Positions 53,856-63,800 of a stretch of DNA of 64,000 nt are shown here, piece by piece (position 1 is the stretch's first letter; each line of letters opens with the position of its first letter). The DNA is taken from assembly GCF_019203965.1 (NCBI RefSeq), contig NZ_CP076448.1:2061001-2125000 (forward strand). The letters are read 5' to 3'. The translations under genes were made by a program, and so were the position numbers. This DNA is from Elioraea tepida. Lineage in GTDB: Bacteria; Pseudomonadota; Alphaproteobacteria; Acetobacterales; Acetobacteraceae. The notes below the pieces were generated by a model. The model worked only from the letters and a program-made list of their open reading frames with translations, did not search any database and was not told the origin of the DNA.

Positions 53856-54383
53856 ATGCGGCTTTCGACTCGCGGTCGCTATGCCGTGATGGCGATGGTC
53901 GATCTCGCGGCGCAGACGGCGGCGCATGGCACGGCGAAGCCCGTGGCGCTCTCCGAGATCGCTGAACGCCAGGGCATCTCGCTTTCCTATCTCGAACAGC
54001 TGTTCGGCAAGCTCCGGCGCGCCGGTCTCGTTCTCTCCGCTCGCGGCCCGGGCGGGGGCTATCGTCTCGCCTTCCCCGCCACGGAGACGCGGATCGCCGA
54101 TGTCATCCTCGCCGTCGACGAGCCGATCAAGGCCACACGCTGCGAGATGGGCAGCCCCAAGGGCTGCCTCGGTGACCGCTCGCGCTGCCTCACCCACGAC
54201 TTGTGGGAGGAGCTCGGCAACCAGATCCACATGTTCCTCGCCTCCGTGACGCTCGACGACGTGGTGCGCCGCCGCGTGCTCGGCCGCGCCGGAGCGCTGC
54301 ACGCGCGCCTCAACGGCGTGATCGACGTCCCAATCGCCGAGCTCGAGCCGACGGCGCCACAGCCGCGCCGACCCGCCCGCTGA
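53856..54383 (+). CDS. iscR: Fe-S cluster-sensing regulator IscR (Rrf2 family)
   Basis: 175 residues. The winged HTH is RLSTRGRYAVMAMVDLA, with recognition helix SLSYLEQLFGKLRRAGL and wing SARGPGGGYRLA. Cluster ligands C96, C104 and C111 plus H114 (CLTHDLW) match the E. coli IscR Cys3-His1 set. The gene follows cysE by 14 bp and precedes two cysteine desulfurase genes. It probably senses Fe-S supply and represses its own operon through the site at 52990-53014. RirA is an alternative name in alphaproteobacteria, but the CLTH motif and the adjacent desulfurases favour IscR. Confidence 0.93.
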   Translation: MRLSTRGRYAVMAMVDLAAQTAAHGTAKPVALSEIAERQGISLSYLEQLFGKLRRAGLVLSARGPGGGYRLAFPATETRIADVILAVDEPIKATRCEMGSPKGCLGDRSRCLTHDLWEELGNQIHMFLASVTLDDVVRRRVLGRAGALHARLNGVIDVPIAELEPTAPQPRRPAR

Positions 54384-54391
54384 GCCGCAGC

Positions 54392-55510
54392 ATGCGCCGC
54401 GTCTATCTCGACGCCAATGCCACCGAGCCGCTCCGCCCCGAGGCGCGGGCGGCCGTGCTTGCCGCCCTCGAACTCTCCGGCAACCCCTCCTCGGTGCACG
54501 CGGAAGGGCGCGCCGCGCGACGCTGCCTCGAGGAGTCGCGCGAGCGGCTCGCCGCGACGCTCGGCGTTCGGCCCGAGGCGATCGTCTTCACCTCGGGCGG
54601 AACGGAGGCGAATGCGCTCGCCGTCGCCGGGCTCGCCGCGTCGGGCCGGCGCGTTCTCGTCTCGGCCACGGAGCATGACTGCGTCCGCCGCGCCGTCGCC
54701 GGAGCCGAGACGGTGCCGGTTGACGGCAACGGAGTGGTGAGCCTCGAGGCGCTCGGGGAACGCCTTGCCGACGATCCGCGCCCGGCTCTCGTCTGCCTGA
54801 TGCTCGCCAACAACGAGACCGGGACCGTGCAGCCGATAACGGAGGTGGCGGCCCTGTGCCGGCGTTTCGGCGCTCTCCTGCACATCGATGCCGTGCAGGC
54901 GCCCGGGCGTCTGCCGCTCGCCGAGGCGGTGGCCGCTGCCGACACGCTCGCTCTGTCCGGCCACAAGGCGGGCGGGCCGAAGGGGGCGGGGGCTCTCGTG
55001 GTGCAGAGAACGGCAACGCCCGCGGCTCTTCTCCGAGGCGGCGGGCAGGAGCGCGGGCTTCGCGCCGGGACCGAGCCGCTGCCGGCGATCGCGGGCCTCG
55101 CCGCAGCGGTCGAGGCGGCGGAGGCTTGGTGCCGCGCGGGTGGCGCGGAGCGTCTTGCCGCGCTCAAGGCGCGACTTGCCGATGGGCTTGCGGCCAGGGT
55201 TCCGGCGGCGCGCCTCCTCTGCGCCACTGTTCCCACCCTGCCCAACACGCTCGCCCTCGCCCTGCCCGGTGTCGCCGCAACGACCCAGGTGATGGCGCTT
55301 GATCTCGCCGGGGTGGCGGTCTCCGCTGGTGCCGCCTGCTCCTCCGGCAAGGTCGCGGAAAGCCACGTTCTCGCCGCGATGGGGCTCGGGCCGCTCGCCG
55401 GCCAGACGATTCGCGTCTCGCTTCCCTGGACCGCGACCGAGGCGGATGTCGACGCCTTCCTCGACGCCTATGCCGCGATGGCGGGGCGGCTTGCGCGGCA
55501 TGCCGCCTGA
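54392..55510 (+). CDS. Cysteine desulfurase, NifS/IscS family (copy 1)
   Basis: 372 residues from the ATG at 54392, 8 bp after iscR. Fold-type I PLP enzyme: YLDANATEPL, SGGTEANALAVAG, PLP lysine in LSGHKAGGPKGAG and catalytic cysteine in AGAACSSGKV. It takes sulfur from cysteine to form a persulfide. The second desulfurase follows 15 bp later, with the same motifs but clearly diverged. The tandem pair suggests one dedicated to Fe-S assembly and another to thiolation or thiazole sulfur transfer. No IscU scaffold lies in the window. Confidence 0.93.
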   Translation: MRRVYLDANATEPLRPEARAAVLAALELSGNPSSVHAEGRAARRCLEESRERLAATLGVRPEAIVFTSGGTEANALAVAGLAASGRRVLVSATEHDCVRRAVAGAETVPVDGNGVVSLEALGERLADDPRPALVCLMLANNETGTVQPITEVAALCRRFGALLHIDAVQAPGRLPLAEAVAAADTLALSGHKAGGPKGAGALVVQRTATPAALLRGGGQERGLRAGTEPLPAIAGLAAAVEAAEAWCRAGGAERLAALKARLADGLAARVPAARLLCATVPTLPNTLALALPGVAATTQVMALDLAGVAVSAGAACSSGKVAESHVLAAMGLGPLAGQTIRVSLPWTATEADVDAFLDAYAAMAGRLARHAA

Positions 55511-55525
55511 CCCGATCTCACCGCC

Positions 55526-56707
55526 ATGAACGCTCTGCCGCCGCGAAACCGGCCGGTCTATCTCGACAACCAGGCGACCACGCCGTGCGACCCGCGCGTG
55601 CTCGAGGCGATGCTGCCGTGGTTCACCGAGCGCTTCGGCAACCCGCACAGCGCTGAGCACCTCATGGGCCGGGAGGCGGAGGAGGCGGTGGAGGCGGCCC
55701 GCGCCCACGTCGCGGCGCTGATCGGCGCCGAGCCGCGCGAGATCATCCTCACCTCCGGGGCGACCGAGAGCAACAACCTCGCGATCAAGGGCGCGGCCCG
55801 GTTCGCGGCGTCGCAGGGCAGCCCACGCCGGCGGATCGTGACGGTGGCGACCGAGCACAAATGCGTGCTCGCGACGGTGGCCGACCTCGCGTCGGAAGGG
55901 TTCGAGCCGGTGGTGCTGCCGGTCGGGCCTGATGGGCTTCTCGACCCCGACATGCTTGCCGAGGCCGTCGACGAGAGCACCCTGCTTGTTTCGGTGATGG
56001 CGGTGAACAACGAGATCGGCGTGATCCAGGACCTCGCCGCTCTCGCGAAGATGGCCAAGGCTCGCGGCGCTCTCTTCCACACCGATGCCGCGCAAGGGGC
56101 GGGCAAGATCCCGCTCGATGTCGGCGCTCTGGGGGTCGACCTTCTCTCGATCAGCGGCCACAAGCTCTACGGGCCGAAAGGGGTTGGCGCGCTCTATGTG
56201 CGGCGACGCCCGCGTGTCCGGCTCGCCCCGCTCTTTTCGGGCGGCGGGCAGGAGAGAGGCTTGCGCTCGGGCACCCTGCCTGCCCCGCTCGTCATCGGCC
56301 TCGGCGAGGCCTGCCGGATCGCCGCCGCCGAGATGGCAGAGGAGTCGCTCCGCCTCGCCCGGCTCAGGGACAGGCTGTGGGATGGCCTCGCCCGCGCGAT
56401 CCCGGGAATCGCGCTCAACGGCAGCGCCGCGGCGCGTATCCCAGGCAACCTGAACCTCACCTTCCCGGCCGCCTCCGCCGCCGCTCTGATAGAGGCTTGC
56501 CCCGAGCTCTGCGTCTCCACAGGCTCCGCCTGCTCTTCCGCCGAGGTCGAGCCCTCCTATGTTCTCACCGCGCTCGGGCTCTCGGCTGAGGCCGCCTCCC
56601 GCACGCTTCGGATCGGGCTCGGGCGCTTTACCTCCGAGGCGGAAGTGGACTATGCGGTTGCCGCGCTCGCCGCCGCGCACCGGAGCGCCGCTGCCGCGGC
56701 CGGGTGA
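55526..56707 (+). CDS. iscS: Cysteine desulfurase IscS-like (copy 2)
   Basis: 393 residues, closest in style to housekeeping IscS. N-terminal [34 protein letters not shown] with the substrate-binding His, the PLP lysine in [16 protein letters not shown] and the catalytic Cys in [17 protein letters not shown]. It delivers persulfide sulfur to Fe-S scaffolds, MnmA and thiamine synthesis. mnmA is 1.3 kb downstream on the same strand, a natural acceptor. The start is ATG 55526; the ferredoxin gene begins 19 bp after the stop. Confidence 0.94.
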   Translation: MNALPPRNRPVYLDNQATTPCDPRVLEAMLPWFTERFGNPHSAEHLMGREAEEAVEAARAHVAALIGAEPREIILTSGATESNNLAIKGAARFAASQGSPRRRIVTVATEHKCVLATVADLASEGFEPVVLPVGPDGLLDPDMLAEAVDESTLLVSVMAVNNEIGVIQDLAALAKMAKARGALFHTDAAQGAGKIPLDVGALGVDLLSISGHKLYGPKGVGALYVRRRPRVRLAPLFSGGGQERGLRSGTLPAPLVIGLGEACRIAAAEMAEESLRLARLRDRLWDGLARAIPGIALNGSAAARIPGNLNLTFPAASAAALIEACPELCVSTGSACSSAEVEPSYVLTALGLSAEAASRTLRIGLGRFTSEAEVDYAVAALAAAHRSAAAAAG

Positions 56708-56726
56708 ACTCGAGGGTTTCCTGACC

Positions 56727-57059
56727 ATGCCGAAGATGACGTTCATCGAGCGCGACGGGACGCGCCGCGAGGTCGATGCCCCGCTCGGGCTCTCGGTTCT
56801 CGAGATCGCCCATCGCCACGGGGTGGACATCGAGGGCGCCTGCGAGGGCTCGCTCGCCTGCTCGACCTGCCACGTGATCGTCGATCCGAAGTGGTATGAC
56901 CTGTTGCAGCCGCCGACGGAGGACGAGGAGGACATGCTCGACCTCGCCTTCGGCCTCGAGGAGACCTCGCGCCTCGGCTGCCAGATCGTGATGACCGAGG
57001 AGCTCGACGGCCTCGTCGTCAGGCTGCCGAAGGCAACGCGCAACGCCCAGAAGGGCTGA
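56727..57059 (+). CDS. fdx: 2Fe-2S ferredoxin of the Isc type
   Basis: 110 residues from the ATG at 56727. The cluster ligands are C39, C45 and C48 ([13 protein letters not shown]) and C85 (LGCQIVMT), the adrenodoxin/Isc-ferredoxin pattern. The helix [15 protein letters not shown] is the acidic redox-partner surface. It donates electrons for Fe-S cluster assembly, usually to IscS/IscU. It sits right after the desulfurases, in keeping with that role. tenA follows after 4 bp. Confidence 0.95.
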   Translation: MPKMTFIERDGTRREVDAPLGLSVLEIAHRHGVDIEGACEGSLACSTCHVIVDPKWYDLLQPPTEDEEDMLDLAFGLEETSRLGCQIVMTEELDGLVVRLPKATRNAQKG

Positions 57060-57063
57060 GGCG

Positions 57064-57756
57064 GTGGCTGCGGACGCGATCGCGGCGCCGGGAACGCTGT
57101 TCGCGCGGCTTCGCGACGCGGCGCGCCCCTCCTGGGAAGCGTATGTCTCCCACCCCTTCGTCCGCGGGCTGACCGATGGCTCGCTGCCCGAAGCTGCGTT
57201 CCGGCGGTATCTGACGCAGGACTATCTGTTCTTGATCCATTTCGCGCGCGCCTATGCGCTCGCGGTGGTCAAGCACGCCAAGCTCGACGACATGCGCAGC
57301 GCCGCCGCCACGCTTGATGCGCTGCTCAACCACGAGATGCGCCTGCACGTGGAGTTCTGCGCCGCCTGGGGCCTCACGGAGGCGGAGATGGAGCGCGAGC
57401 CCGAGGCCGAGGAGACGATGGCCTACACGCGCTACGTCCTCGAGCGCGGGCTTGCCGGCGATGTGCTTGACCTCGAGGTGGCGCTCGCGCCGTGCGTGAT
57501 CGGCTATGCCGAGATCGGGGCGCGGATGACGGCCGACCCGGCGCTTAAGCGCGAGGGCAACCGCTACGACGCCTGGCGGGCGATGTACGCGGGCGAGGAG
57601 TTCCAGGCGGTGGCCGCGGAGGCCATCGCGCGTCTTGACCGGCTCGGTGCGGCGCGCGGGGCGGAGGCGCGGTTTGCGGGGCTTGCGCGCACCTTCGAGG
57701 AGGCCTGCCGCCTCGAGGCGCGGTTCTGGCAGATGGGTCTCGACGCGGCGAGGTAG
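57064..57756 (+). CDS. tenA: TenA family thiaminase II / pyrimidine salvage
   Basis: 230 residues from GTG 57064. All-helical TenA fold with the catalytic cysteine C144 in VALAPCVIGYAEIG, the acidic residue in NHEMRLHVEF and the tyrosines of RYLTQDYLFLIHFARAYA. TenA hydrolyses aminopyrimidine degradation products of thiamine to HMP for reuse. It is 4 bp after fdx, so co-transcribed with Fe-S genes, an odd placement. The thiS-thiG fusion lies 35 kb away and no other thiamine gene is adjacent. Confidence 0.92.
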   Translation: MAADAIAAPGTLFARLRDAARPSWEAYVSHPFVRGLTDGSLPEAAFRRYLTQDYLFLIHFARAYALAVVKHAKLDDMRSAAATLDALLNHEMRLHVEFCAAWGLTEAEMEREPEAEETMAYTRYVLERGLAGDVLDLEVALAPCVIGYAEIGARMTADPALKREGNRYDAWRAMYAGEEFQAVAAEAIARLDRLGAARGAEARFAGLARTFEEACRLEARFWQMGLDAAR

Positions 57757-57776
57757 GTCAGGGCTCGCCGCTCGGG

Positions 57777-57989
57777 TCACTGGCGGGCGTCGAGCAGGTT
57801 GCGGGCGCGGGCGAGAGTGCGCTCGGCGATCGCCAGGTCGGCGGGCGCGTCGAGGCTTCGGAACACCGCGAGCGCGCCCTCGTGGGCGCTGACGGCGTCG
57901 CGCAGGGCAGCGTCAGCCTGCCGACACCACTGATCCGGGCGTGAGCGAGCGCCCCCATCGCCTTGACGCCGCCCGACCGACGCGTCACC
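57777..57989 (-). pseudogene. Remnant of a TPR-like protein C-terminus
   Basis: A 70-codon open stretch on the minus strand between tenA and mnmA ends with a proper stop at 57777 but has no ATG, GTG or TTG near its beginning. The translation contains HEGALAVFRSLDAPADLAIA followed by ERTLARARNLLDARQ, which reads like the last TPR helix pair of a larger protein. The in-frame stop at 57990 separates it from any N-terminal part, and opposite-strand mnmA leaves no room. Most likely decayed, but a chance open frame in GC-rich DNA is possible. Confidence 0.3.
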
Positions 57990-57997
57990 TCACCGCC

Positions 57998-59062
57998 ATG
58001 CGTGTCGTCGTCGCCATGTCGGGCGGGGTCGACTCCTCTGTGGTCGCGGCGCTGATGGCCGAGGCCGGGCACGAGGTGATCGGCATCACGCTCCAGCTCT
58101 ACGACCACGGCGCCGCCGTGGGGCGGAGGGGAGCCTGCTGCGCCGGGCAGGACATCCATGACGCCCGCCGCGTGGCCGACCGGCTCGGCATCCCGCACTA
58201 CGTTCTCGACCGGGAGGCCCTGTTCCGCGCGGCGGTGATCGAGGATTTCGCCGACAGCTACGCCCGCGGCGAGACGCCGATCCCCTGCGTGCGCTGCAAC
58301 CAGCGCCTCAAGTTCGACGACCTTCTCGGGGTTGCGCGCGATCTCGGGGCGGAGGCCCTCGCGACCGGACACTACGCCCGCATCGTCGCGTCGGCGGACG
58401 GGCCTGCGCTCGCGGTCGCGTCCGACGCCGCGCGTGACCAGTCCTACTTCCTCTTCGCCACGCGTCGCGAGGACCTCCCCTTCCTCCGCTTCCCGCTCGG
58501 GGAGATGACGAAGGCCGAGGTTCGCGCCCACGCCGCGCGGCTCTCCCTTCCGGTGGCCGAGAAGCCGGACAGCCAGGACATCTGCTTTGTCCCGTCCGGC
58601 TCCTACGCCGATCTCGTCGCGCGGCTTCGCCCCGAGGCCGCCGCGCCGGGGGAGATCGTGACCGAGGACGGGCGCGTGCTCGGCACCCATCGCGGCATCG
58701 CGCGCTACACGGTCGGCCAAGCGAAGGGGCTCGGCCAGGCGAGCCGTGACGGGGGCGAGCGCATGCATGTGCTGAGGGTCGAGGCCGGCACGCGCCGCGT
58801 CGTCGTCGGGCCGCGCGCGTCGCTCGGGCGGCGCACCCTCAGCGCTGGGGAGGTGAACTGGCTGATCCCGCCGCCCGCGGCGCCGATACGCTGCCTTGCC
58901 AAGCTGCGCGGCCGCGAGGCGCCGTCGCCGGCGACCGTGGCGTGGGACGGCACGGTCGCCGAGGTGACGATGGACGCCCCGGCGACCGTCGCCCCAGGCC
59001 AGGCGGCCGTGTTCTACGCCGGCGGGCGGGTGCTCGGCGGCGGCTTCATTCGCGCCGCCTGA
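57998..59062 (+). CDS. mnmA: tRNA-specific 2-thiouridylase
   Basis: 354 residues from the ATG at 57998; a longer open frame adds 19 non-conserved residues. MnmA thiolates U34 of tRNA-Lys, -Glu and -Gln. PP-loop SGGVDSS at 8-14, the tRNA-binding ATGHYAR, the catalytic Cys100 in [11 protein letters not shown] and the second cysteine in SQDICFVP that relays sulfur. The C-terminal beta-barrel domains are present. It accepts sulfur from IscS (directly or via carriers), whose gene lies just upstream. It converges with the chemotaxis receptor gene with 6 bp between stops. Confidence 0.96.
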   Translation: MRVVVAMSGGVDSSVVAALMAEAGHEVIGITLQLYDHGAAVGRRGACCAGQDIHDARRVADRLGIPHYVLDREALFRAAVIEDFADSYARGETPIPCVRCNQRLKFDDLLGVARDLGAEALATGHYARIVASADGPALAVASDAARDQSYFLFATRREDLPFLRFPLGEMTKAEVRAHAARLSLPVAEKPDSQDICFVPSGSYADLVARLRPEAAAPGEIVTEDGRVLGTHRGIARYTVGQAKGLGQASRDGGERMHVLRVEAGTRRVVVGPRASLGRRTLSAGEVNWLIPPPAAPIRCLAKLRGREAPSPATVAWDGTVAEVTMDAPATVAPGQAAVFYAGGRVLGGGFIRAA

Positions 59063-59068
59063 ACCGCC

Positions 59069-60781
59069 TCACGCCGCACGGACTTCCCGCAGGAACCCGT
59101 CCACCGCTTGGCTGAGCGCGCGGGTCTGGGCATTCAGGCCCTCGGCGGCCTCGCGCACCGTTGCGCTGCCTTCGGCGGCGGCGGCGGCGTTGCCGTTCAC
59201 CTCGGCGATCTGCGCCGAAACCCGGCCCGTGCCGTTCGCCGCCTGCTGCACCGAGCGGGCGATCTCCGCCGTCGCCGCGCCCTGCGCCTCCACCGCAGCG
59301 GCGATCGAGGAGGCGAGCGAGGAGATCTCGTCGATCCTCCCGGCGATGCCGCGGATCGCCTCGACCGCGCCGGTCGTCGCCGCCTGCATCGCGGTGATCT
59401 GCGCGGCGATCTCCTCGGTCGCCTTCGCCGTCTGGCCGGCGAGGTTCTTCACCTCCGAGGCGACCACGGCGAAGCCCTTGCCTGCCTCGCCCGCGCGCGC
59501 CGCCTCGATGGTGGCGTTGAGAGCGAGCAGGTTGGTCTGCCCGGCGATGTCGCCGATCAGCCGCACCACATCGCCGATCCGCGCGGCCGCGGCCGAGAGC
59601 TCGTCGACCGAGGCATTGGTGCGCTCCGCCTCGCGCACGGCGGCGGCGGCGACCGAGGCGGCTTGCGCAACCTGGCGCGAGATCTCGCCGATCGAGGCGG
59701 AGAGCTCCTCCGCTGCCGCAGCGGCGCCATTGACGCTGCCTGCCGCGTCGCCTGCCGCCGCGGCGACCTCGCTCGAGAGCGCGACGTTCTGCCGCGCCTT
59801 TTCGGCGATGGCGGTTGCCGTCCGCTCGAGCGTGGCGACCGCCTCCGCCATCTGCCGCGCCATTGCGAGCACCTGCGTCTCGAACGTCTCGGCAAGGCGT
59901 AGCCGTGCCTCGCGGCGCTCGGCGGCGGCGCGGGCGCGCTCGGCCTCGGCTTCGGCGCGCGCCGCTGCGGCGGAGGCCGCCTCGGCCTGGAGCGTGGCGA
60001 CGGCGCGGGCGAGCTCGCCCACCTGGTCGCGCCGCGCCTGCCCCGGCACGGCGGCGCCGAAATCGCCCTCCGCCACCTTGCGTGTGGCGACCGCAAGGTG
60101 GCGCACCGGCCCGAGCGATCCGCGCACCGCGGCAGCGACGAGCAGTCCAGAGACCAGGAGAGCGATGGCGGCGACGAGGAGCCCCTCCTTGATCTTCGCT
60201 TCGACCGCGCGGGCGATCTGGTCCACCGGCACGCCGACGAACCAGAGGCCGATCTGCCGGCCGGAGGCGTCGCGGATCGGCTCGTAGATTGTCAGATGGT
60301 CGCGCCCGAGGATCTCGTTCCGGCCGTGATAGGTTTCGCCGCGCCTGATCGAGGCGTCATAGGCCGGCCCAGGCGCGAGCCGCGTGCCCGTGCCCCGCGA
60401 CCCGTCAGGTCGGGTGACGTTGGTGGCGATCCCAAGATCGCCGAGGAAGAGGGTTGCGACCCCGCCGGTGACCTCTTTCACGGCATCGACGATGTCGTTG
60501 CGGCCATTGAGCGGCTGGCCGCCGACGAGCAGACGATCCCCCTCCACCGTGAAGCCCTCGCCCAGGCGGCTGACCTCGCGCTTCAGCGCGCGCAGGTTCG
60601 CCTGTAGGCTTGCCTGGGCCTGCTCGAAGGCCCAGGTCTCGAAGCTGCGCACCGACCACGTCGTGATCGCCGCGGCCATGAGCGCCGTCGCGATGAGGCC
60701 GGTTGTGACGACGCGTGCCGTGAGCCCGAACCGGGACCCACAGGCGGCGAGAGTGGACCGTATGGTCTCGAGAATTGCCAT
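59069..60781 (-). CDS. Methyl-accepting chemotaxis protein with Cache sensor
   Basis: 570 residues. TM1 near residues 22-42, a periplasmic sensor of ~150 residues of the Cache_3-Cache_2 type ([40 protein letters not shown]), TM2 near 200-215, then HAMP ([19 protein letters not shown]). The cytoplasmic part is a long coiled coil with the conserved hairpin tip around [20 protein letters not shown]. It binds a small ligand outside and signals through CheA/CheW. No che genes are adjacent. The gene is short for an MCP and lacks an obvious C-terminal CheR pentapeptide. Confidence 0.94.
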   Translation of the reverse strand: MAILETIRSTLAACGSRFGLTARVVTTGLIATALMAAAITTWSVRSFETWAFEQAQASLQANLRALKREVSRLGEGFTVEGDRLLVGGQPLNGRNDIVDAVKEVTGGVATLFLGDLGIATNVTRPDGSRGTGTRLAPGPAYDASIRRGETYHGRNEILGRDHLTIYEPIRDASGRQIGLWFVGVPVDQIARAVEAKIKEGLLVAAIALLVSGLLVAAAVRGSLGPVRHLAVATRKVAEGDFGAAVPGQARRDQVGELARAVATLQAEAASAAAARAEAEAERARAAAERREARLRLAETFETQVLAMARQMAEAVATLERTATAIAEKARQNVALSSEVAAAAGDAAGSVNGAAAAAEELSASIGEISRQVAQAASVAAAAVREAERTNASVDELSAAAARIGDVVRLIGDIAGQTNLLALNATIEAARAGEAGKGFAVVASEVKNLAGQTAKATEEIAAQITAMQAATTGAVEAIRGIAGRIDEISSLASSIAAAVEAQGAATAEIARSVQQAANGTGRVSAQIAEVNGNAAAAAEGSATVREAAEGLNAQTRALSQAVDGFLREVRAA

Positions 60782-60858
60782 GGGCGAGAGGCCCTGCTGG
60801 TGGGACGCGTTTTCGCCCGAGCATGCTCCTGACCGGCTAATCGCCGGTTAAGCGCCGA

Positions 60859-63800
60859 TCACCCTCCGCCTTGCCTGCTGTCGTTTGTCCCGGGGGGTGA
60901 CTGCGGGGGACCCTGCTGCCCGCCTTCGAAGATGCCGAACAGGCCGCGCAGGAAGCCCGGCGTGAGCGCCGCGAGCGGGTTGACCGTCGCCTCCGGGTCA
61001 TCGAGCGGCCCGCGCACCCGGTAGCTCGCGGCGAACACGCCCCCGCCCTGTTCCGGCGAGAACAACCGGCCGATCACCGGGATCCGGCCGAGCAGCGAAT
61101 TGAACACATAGGCCGGAACGATCGTTCCCTCGAGGTCGATCCGCCCATTCGCGCGGTCGATCGTCCCCTGCGCGGTGACGCCGAGCGAGGCGCTGATCGC
61201 GCGCGCATCGCGGAGTTCCAGGCGACGATCGTCCCAGGTGAAGGAGGCGACGGCTCGGGTGAACGACACGCCGGGGCCGCGGGCGAGATCGAGAACGCCG
61301 TAGAGCGTCATCGCCTGCAGAACGCGCGCCGCGGCCGGCGCCTCGCGCAAGCGGAAGTCCAAAAGCTCCGCCTCGCCGGTCAGCGGATGTCCGGGCTGCG
61401 TGTCGTCGAATATGCCGCGGATCGTGAGCGTCCCGCCCGCCATTGTGGTGAGCACGTCGAGCGCGTTGAGAACGGCCCCGGCATCGTCTGCCGTGAGGGT
61501 GAACGATCGTCTGCCCGGGCCTTCGGGAGCGATCGCAAGCCGCATCGTGCCGCGTTGCCCGGCGAGAGCCGAGGCCTCGGCGCGCGCGATCACGCCGCGG
61601 GCCAGAGCGCCCCTGCCGCGCACCTCGCGCAGCTCATGGCCTGGGCGGAAGACGAGGCGATCGATCGCGGCATCGACCACGAGGGTCGGCTGCGCCCGTC
61701 CCGGATCGCGCGTCTGGTCCGCCTCCCGGCTGCGGCGGGAGAGGTCGATCACGGGGGCACGCAGCGTCACCGCATAGTCGCCCCCCGGGCGCTCCGGCAG
61801 CAGCACGCTGCCCGAGAGGCGGGACTCGCTGAGCCTTGCCTCCGTGACCTCGATCCGTTCGAGCCGACCGTCACGGCCGAGACGGAAACGAGCCCGGCCG
61901 AAGATGTCGCCCGCCTCGAGGCGCACGAGGTCGGCGCCTGTCAGCCTGCCACCCGGCCCCAGCGCAAGACGCGCCTCCGCCGTGCCGGGATGACCGGGCG
62001 GCTTCTCGACTCCAAGCTCCGGAACGGCGAGGCGCGCGCGCGCAAGGTCGGCCCTCACCGTCGCCGCGCCCTGCCCGTTCCGTCTGAGCTCGAGCGTCGC
62101 CTCGGCGCCGATGGGGCCGGTGAGATAGGGCGCGAGGTCGAGATCGAACAGGGCGGCAAGCCCCTCCTGCGGCGACGCCTTGGCGGTGTAACGCTCGACC
62201 ACCTGGGTGGGCGGGCCAGAGCGGAAATCCATCTCCCCCGTCACCTCGGCCTGGATCGGGCCGAAGACCCCCGTTCCCGCAAGCCGCAACCCGGTGCGGC
62301 TCGCGGTGAGCTCGGCGCGCCCCCGCTCGAGATCCCGCCCCGCGAGCAAGGCGGGAACGCGGAGGTCGCGCGCCCGGGCGCTGACGGCGACGTCGATCTC
62401 GTCGAGCGTGAGCGCATCGAGCAGCGGGAAGGCGAGAGAGAGAGAGAGCTCGCCCCGGCCCGTGATGCCTGGCGGCGGCGCGCCGCGGCGGCTGAACAGG
62501 TCGAGCTTCGGATGCGCGATCAGAGCGAGCGCCTCCTCGACGGCGCTCTCGATCCGAAGCGTCACCTCCGCCCGGTTCGGCCTCCGGTCGAGGTCGAACA
62601 GCCGCACGCGCCCCTCCGGCACGGTGATGCCGCCGAGCCTGCCCCCTTTCGTCGCGATGTCGATCTCGGCGAGGCTTGCGAAGGTCACCACCGCCGCCAC
62701 GCCCTCGACGGGCGGCATCGGCCGGAGATAGTGCACCGTGAGGTTCTCGCCCCGAACCGTTCCGGAGATACGCTCCGGAATCAACTCGTCGCGGGATGGT
62801 GGGATGATCGCCCGCAGCCTGATGTCGAGCTCTCTCGCAAGCCCGGTGGTGATGTTCGCGGCGATCCAGCGCCGCTCGTTCATCGCCACCCCTTCCGGCC
62901 AGAGCTTCGGCAGGTCGGCGAAGGACAGGGCGTCGAGGCGGATGCGCGCCTCGGCGATCCAGTCTCCGTCCGCGTCGGGAATGGCGGCACCCGAGAGGGT
63001 GAGAGTCGGCGAGGGGCCAGCCGTTCCGGGCAGGACGAGGGTGAAGGAATCGAGCGTGATTCCAGAAGGGTCGTAGCGGGCGCTCAGGCGCGCCGAGGTG
63101 AGGGGAAGCGGCGAGCCGCCGGGCAGAACCACGCCCCCCGCCCCGAGCTCGGCGCGGAGCTCGGCAGAGGCGAGCGTGCCGTCCGAAGCGCGGCGCGCCC
63201 GTAGGGTCGCAACCGCCGGCGCCTCGACCGCGGCGAGAGCGGAAAGAGCCGGCAGGGCGGCGGCGAGCTCGGCCGGCCGGGCCGCCTCGAGGGCAATCTC
63301 GCCCTCGATCGCCCCATCCGGCCCGATCTCCGCCGCGAGGCGCACGGGCAGGCGCGCCGCGTCTGCCGAGGCGACACCGCTCGCCTCGAGGACGATCGCC
63401 GTGCCGCGGGCGACCGGGCGCCTCTGCAGCGACAGGGTCGCGTCCGGAATGGTCCAGCGCGCTCCGAGCTGGCGGTCATCGACCGTCACCTCTGCCGCTG
63501 TCACGACGAGGCGACGCAGTTCGGCGAAGCGTGGCGTGGTTCCGGCAGGGGCGGGAGCCAGCCCGAACTCGGCGAGCAGGCGGTGATCGTTCGCTGCCCC
63601 CGGCCCGCGTTCCGGCGCGGGCGCCTCGCCACCGCCGAGGTCGAGGGACAGCGCGCCGTCCTCGCCGCGCAGTACCGCGATCCTGAGCCCGCGCAGCCGG
63701 ACGGCGCGCGGCTCGAACCGGCCGAGCAGAAGCGAGCGCAGGCCGAGCGACACCTCGCCCTCGGGTAGCACCACCGCCTCGGCCCCGGCCGAATCGAGCA

